Shown here in pieces: positions 62,190-64,000 of a stretch of DNA of 64,000 bases (positions are counted from its first letter, which is position 1; each line of letters opens with the position of its first letter). The notes under the pieces are model-generated. The model saw only the letters and a program-made list of their open reading frames with translations. It was not told where the DNA came from and searched no databases. The DNA comes from Actinomyces sp. oral taxon 897 (GTDB lineage Bacteria; Actinomycetota; Actinomycetes; Actinomycetales; Actinomycetaceae). The DNA lies in NCBI RefSeq assembly GCF_002999235.1, contig NZ_CP027236.1:372001-436000 (forward strand). Direction: 5' to 3'. The position numbers and the translations under genes were made by a program.

Positions 62190-63179
62190 GTGAGGTATGA
62201 CAGGCGTCAGACGGTGCTCAGTGTCCTGGCCGTGCTGACCGCGGCGGCCACAGGACCGGCGCTCATGGGCGGTCACGCCCCGTACGACTTGTCGCCCGAA
62301 GGAGCGCAGGCCACCGCCACCACCGTGGCGCAGGCGTCCGCCTCCGCCCAGAAGGCTCCCTCGCGCCCCACGCTGACCTCCGTGGACTACCAGGTCACCT
62401 ACGACGGGACGGTCTATAACAAGACCGCCCTGGTCTACCTCCCGCACCCGGACGCCCCCCTGAGCCGGGACACGAACTTCCTCTACCTCATGCACGGCTC
62501 CTCCCAGTCGGCCCAGGACATGGCCAGCCAGCTCCAGCCGGTCCTGGAGGACATGACCCGGAAGGGCACCCTGGACACGGTGGTGGTGTTCACGACCTAC
62601 TACCCGGACCCGAGCCTGGACTCCGACAGTGACGACTGGATGCTGGACGAGCCCCTGGTCACCTTCTTCACCGACCACGAGCTCACGGAGGCCCTGGTCC
62701 CGGCGGTGGAGGCCCGGTACCGCTTTGGCACGACGCCGGAGCAGGTCAGGACGAGCCAGCTCGTGGACACCCGTGACCACCGGGCCTTTGGCGGCTTCTC
62801 CATGGGCTCGATCATGACCTGGGACGTCCTGGAGGACCAGCTGCCGTTCTTCTCGCGGTTCATGCCCGTCTCCGCGAGCAGCTGGGAGGTTGACGGCTAC
62901 CAGGGCGCCGAGGCGGCGCAGGCCACCGCCGAGCACATCTCCGCCGAGGCCGCGCAGGTCGGGACCACGTCGTTGGACCTGCGGATCTATGCCGTGGTGG
63001 GGGAGAAGGACATCGAGGAGACGCAGTTCATGGACCTCCTGGTCGATACGCTGCGCACCTCCGACCCGGAGCTGTTCACCTCGGAGTCCCTGACCTACAC
63101 GGTCATGCCGGGTGGCGGGCACGACCTCGGGGTCTTCACCAAGGCCTTCGAGGACAACGTGCCCGGGCTGTTCGACTGA
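62190..63179 (+). CDS. Secreted esterase of the alpha/beta-hydrolase fold (esterase D/feruloyl-esterase-like)
   Basis: 329 aa. The N-terminal hydrophobic segment (TVLSVLAVLTAAATGPALMGG) is a signal peptide or anchor. The hydrolase domain begins NFLYLMHGSSQSAQD (oxyanion region), with the nucleophile Ser in FGGFSMGSIMTW and the His near MPGGGHDLGVF. The acid residue is probably the Asp of VVGEKDIEE. It resembles domains annotated as esterases in xylan-degrading enzymes, but the substrate is unknown. Confidence 0.85.
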   Translation: MRYDRRQTVLSVLAVLTAAATGPALMGGHAPYDLSPEGAQATATTVAQASASAQKAPSRPTLTSVDYQVTYDGTVYNKTALVYLPHPDAPLSRDTNFLYLMHGSSQSAQDMASQLQPVLEDMTRKGTLDTVVVFTTYYPDPSLDSDSDDWMLDEPLVTFFTDHELTEALVPAVEARYRFGTTPEQVRTSQLVDTRDHRAFGGFSMGSIMTWDVLEDQLPFFSRFMPVSASSWEVDGYQGAEAAQATAEHISAEAAQVGTTSLDLRIYAVVGEKDIEETQFMDLLVDTLRTSDPELFTSESLTYTVMPGGGHDLGVFTKAFEDNVPGLFD

Positions 63180-63187
63180 AGGGTCCC

Positions 63188-63793
63188 TCAGCGGGTCACG
63201 CGCAGCACCCGGTACCCCTTGGACGACGAGGCCCTGGTGGCCTGCCAGCCCTCGGCGCGCAGCCAGGCGGCCAGGGAGTCAGCACCCAGGTTCCTCTGGA
63301 CGACGAGCCAGGCCTGCCCCTGCTCGCTAAGGAGGCCGAGCCACGTGGTCAGCAGGGCGTGCAGGGCCCCCTTGCCGATGCGGACCGGCGGGTTGGACCA
63401 GATCAGGTCCAGGGTGGTCCCCGCCTGACGCAGTGAGGCCAGGGCCTGGTCGGCCAGGGCCGCGTGGACGGTCAGGCCGTTGGCGACGGCGTTGCGGGCT
63501 GTCAGCTCCACGCACCGCTCGTTGATATCGACGGCGTGGACGGTCGCGTGGGGGGCGGCGCCAGCCAGGGCGAGGCTAATGGGCCCCCACCCGCACCCCA
63601 GGTCCAGGAGGGTGCCCTGCTCGGGCGGGTCGGGGACGTGGGCGAGGAGGACCTGGGTGCCCTTGTCCAGGCGGTCGGCGGAGAAGACCCCGTTCGCGGT
63701 GGTGACGGTGAGGTCACGCCCCCGGATTGTGAAGTGGTGGGTCCGCTCCTCGGTAGGGGTGCTGGGGCCTGGGGTGAAGTAGTGCTCGCTCAC
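63188..63793 (-). CDS. Class I SAM-dependent methyltransferase (RsmC/RsmG-like small-subunit rRNA type)
   Basis: 201 aa. SAM motif LLDLGCGWGPISLALA, acidic loop VHAVDINERCVEL and the N6/N2-methylase motif IWSNPPVRIG (NPPx) resemble the C-terminal half of RsmC (16S rRNA guanine-N2). The start TTANGVFSADRLDKGTQVLLAHV is also RsmC-like. The target is therefore probably rRNA. Leaderless GTG start. Confidence 0.88.
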   Translation of the reverse strand: MSEHYFTPGPSTPTEERTHHFTIRGRDLTVTTANGVFSADRLDKGTQVLLAHVPDPPEQGTLLDLGCGWGPISLALAGAAPHATVHAVDINERCVELTARNAVANGLTVHAALADQALASLRQAGTTLDLIWSNPPVRIGKGALHALLTTWLGLLSEQGQAWLVVQRNLGADSLAAWLRAEGWQATRASSSKGYRVLRVTR

Positions 63794-63799
63794 GCCACC

Positions 63800-63805
63800 A
63801 GGGTA
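63800..63805 (-). promoter_or_regulatory. Leaderless -10 element of the methyltransferase gene
   Basis: Minus-strand TACCCT, 6 bases, then GTG at 63793. Confidence 0.5.
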
Positions 63806-63871
63806 GTGGCGGCACGGCGGGCGGGGCCGCCCGCGTCCTCCCGTCCCTCCCCTCCGTCCCGCCCGCCCTTT

Positions 63872-63927
63872 CGTAAGAACGGTACTTATTCGTCGCGAGA
63901 ACGGTACTTGTTCGTCGTGAGAACGGG
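63872..63927 (-). repeat. 56-bp intergenic repeat (22-bp units), copy 3 of 3
   Basis: Reverse-oriented copy of the elements at 4878 and 22799. The middle unit reads GTTCTCGCGACGAATAAGTA and the last unit ends GTTCTTACG. It lies about 80 bases upstream of the methyltransferase start. The following 63928-64000 is too short to assign. Confidence 0.85.
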
Positions 63928-64000
63928 TGTGAGCTGGTGGTGTCTGGGTGGTGCTGCGGGCGGGGTCCGGGGCGGGTGCTGCTGGGCTGCTGCCTGGGTG

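Overview
The window is about 70% G+C, has GTG/TTG starts mixed with ATG, and carries actinobacterial gene neighbourhoods (rimP-nusA-ylxR-infB; pgsA-cinA-clgR-DUF3046-recA-recX; miaB ... miaA-dapF). I infer a chromosomal segment of an Actinomyces-like member of the Actinomycetaceae. I see no rRNA, tRNA, CRISPR array, prophage or intact transposase. At least a dozen genes lack a Shine-Dalgarno sequence and instead have a TAnnnT -10 hexamer 6-8 bases before the start codon, so leaderless transcription appears common. I used this pattern to choose several starts.

Layout. 0-3.7 kb: a two-component system (minus strand) divergent from a three-gene ABC exporter. 3.7-5.8 kb: two paralogous lipoproteins in tandem with a gene remnant and an intergenic repeat between them. 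6-11.2 kb: proS and a large SF2 helicase. 11.3-17.6 kb: a DUF4439 lipoprotein, then rimP, nusA, ylxR, and infB with a switch-like leader. 17.7-18.7 kb: a membrane-anchored Mrr-type nuclease where rbfA would be expected. 18.8-22.8 kb: pgsA to recX, with a LexA box before recA. 22.9-31.5 kb: a lipoprotein, fhs, an RpiB-like isomerase, a MacB/FtsX-type exporter, and a TetR-controlled flavodoxin-fold oxidoreductase. 31.6-36.8 kb: the glycine cleavage operon gcvP-gcvT-gcvH. 37-39.1 kb: an alpha-galactosidase.

39.1-46.3 kb is the most unusual part. A lower-GC pair (MFS transporter plus aminoglycoside-phosphotransferase-like kinase) lies between inverted copies of the miaB 5' region. A larger inverted pair of ~260-bp elements surrounds this. 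Those elements look like a duplicated structured RNA gene, with compensatory changes in hairpin stems and a conserved terminator. Between miaB and a CobW-type GTPase is a 290-bp array of fifteen ~20-bp units that reverses orientation part-way through.

46.3-55.6 kb: an iron-uptake locus. apbE (flavin transferase) is divergent from Ftr1 permease, P19-type periplasmic protein, DUF2318 membrane protein, two FtsX-like permeases, an ATPase and an FMN-binding lipoprotein. A TACCTAA/TTAGGTA pair at the promoter suggests DtxR/IdeR-type iron control. ApbE probably flavinylates the FMN-binding protein, which would pass electrons to the extracytoplasmic iron-handling parts. 55.8-64 kb: two YbjN-like genes, miaA, dapF, brnQ, an MFS drug exporter, a secreted esterase and a methyltransferase.

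A 56-bp intergenic repeat built from 22-bp units occurs three times (4.9, 22.8 and 63.9 kb).
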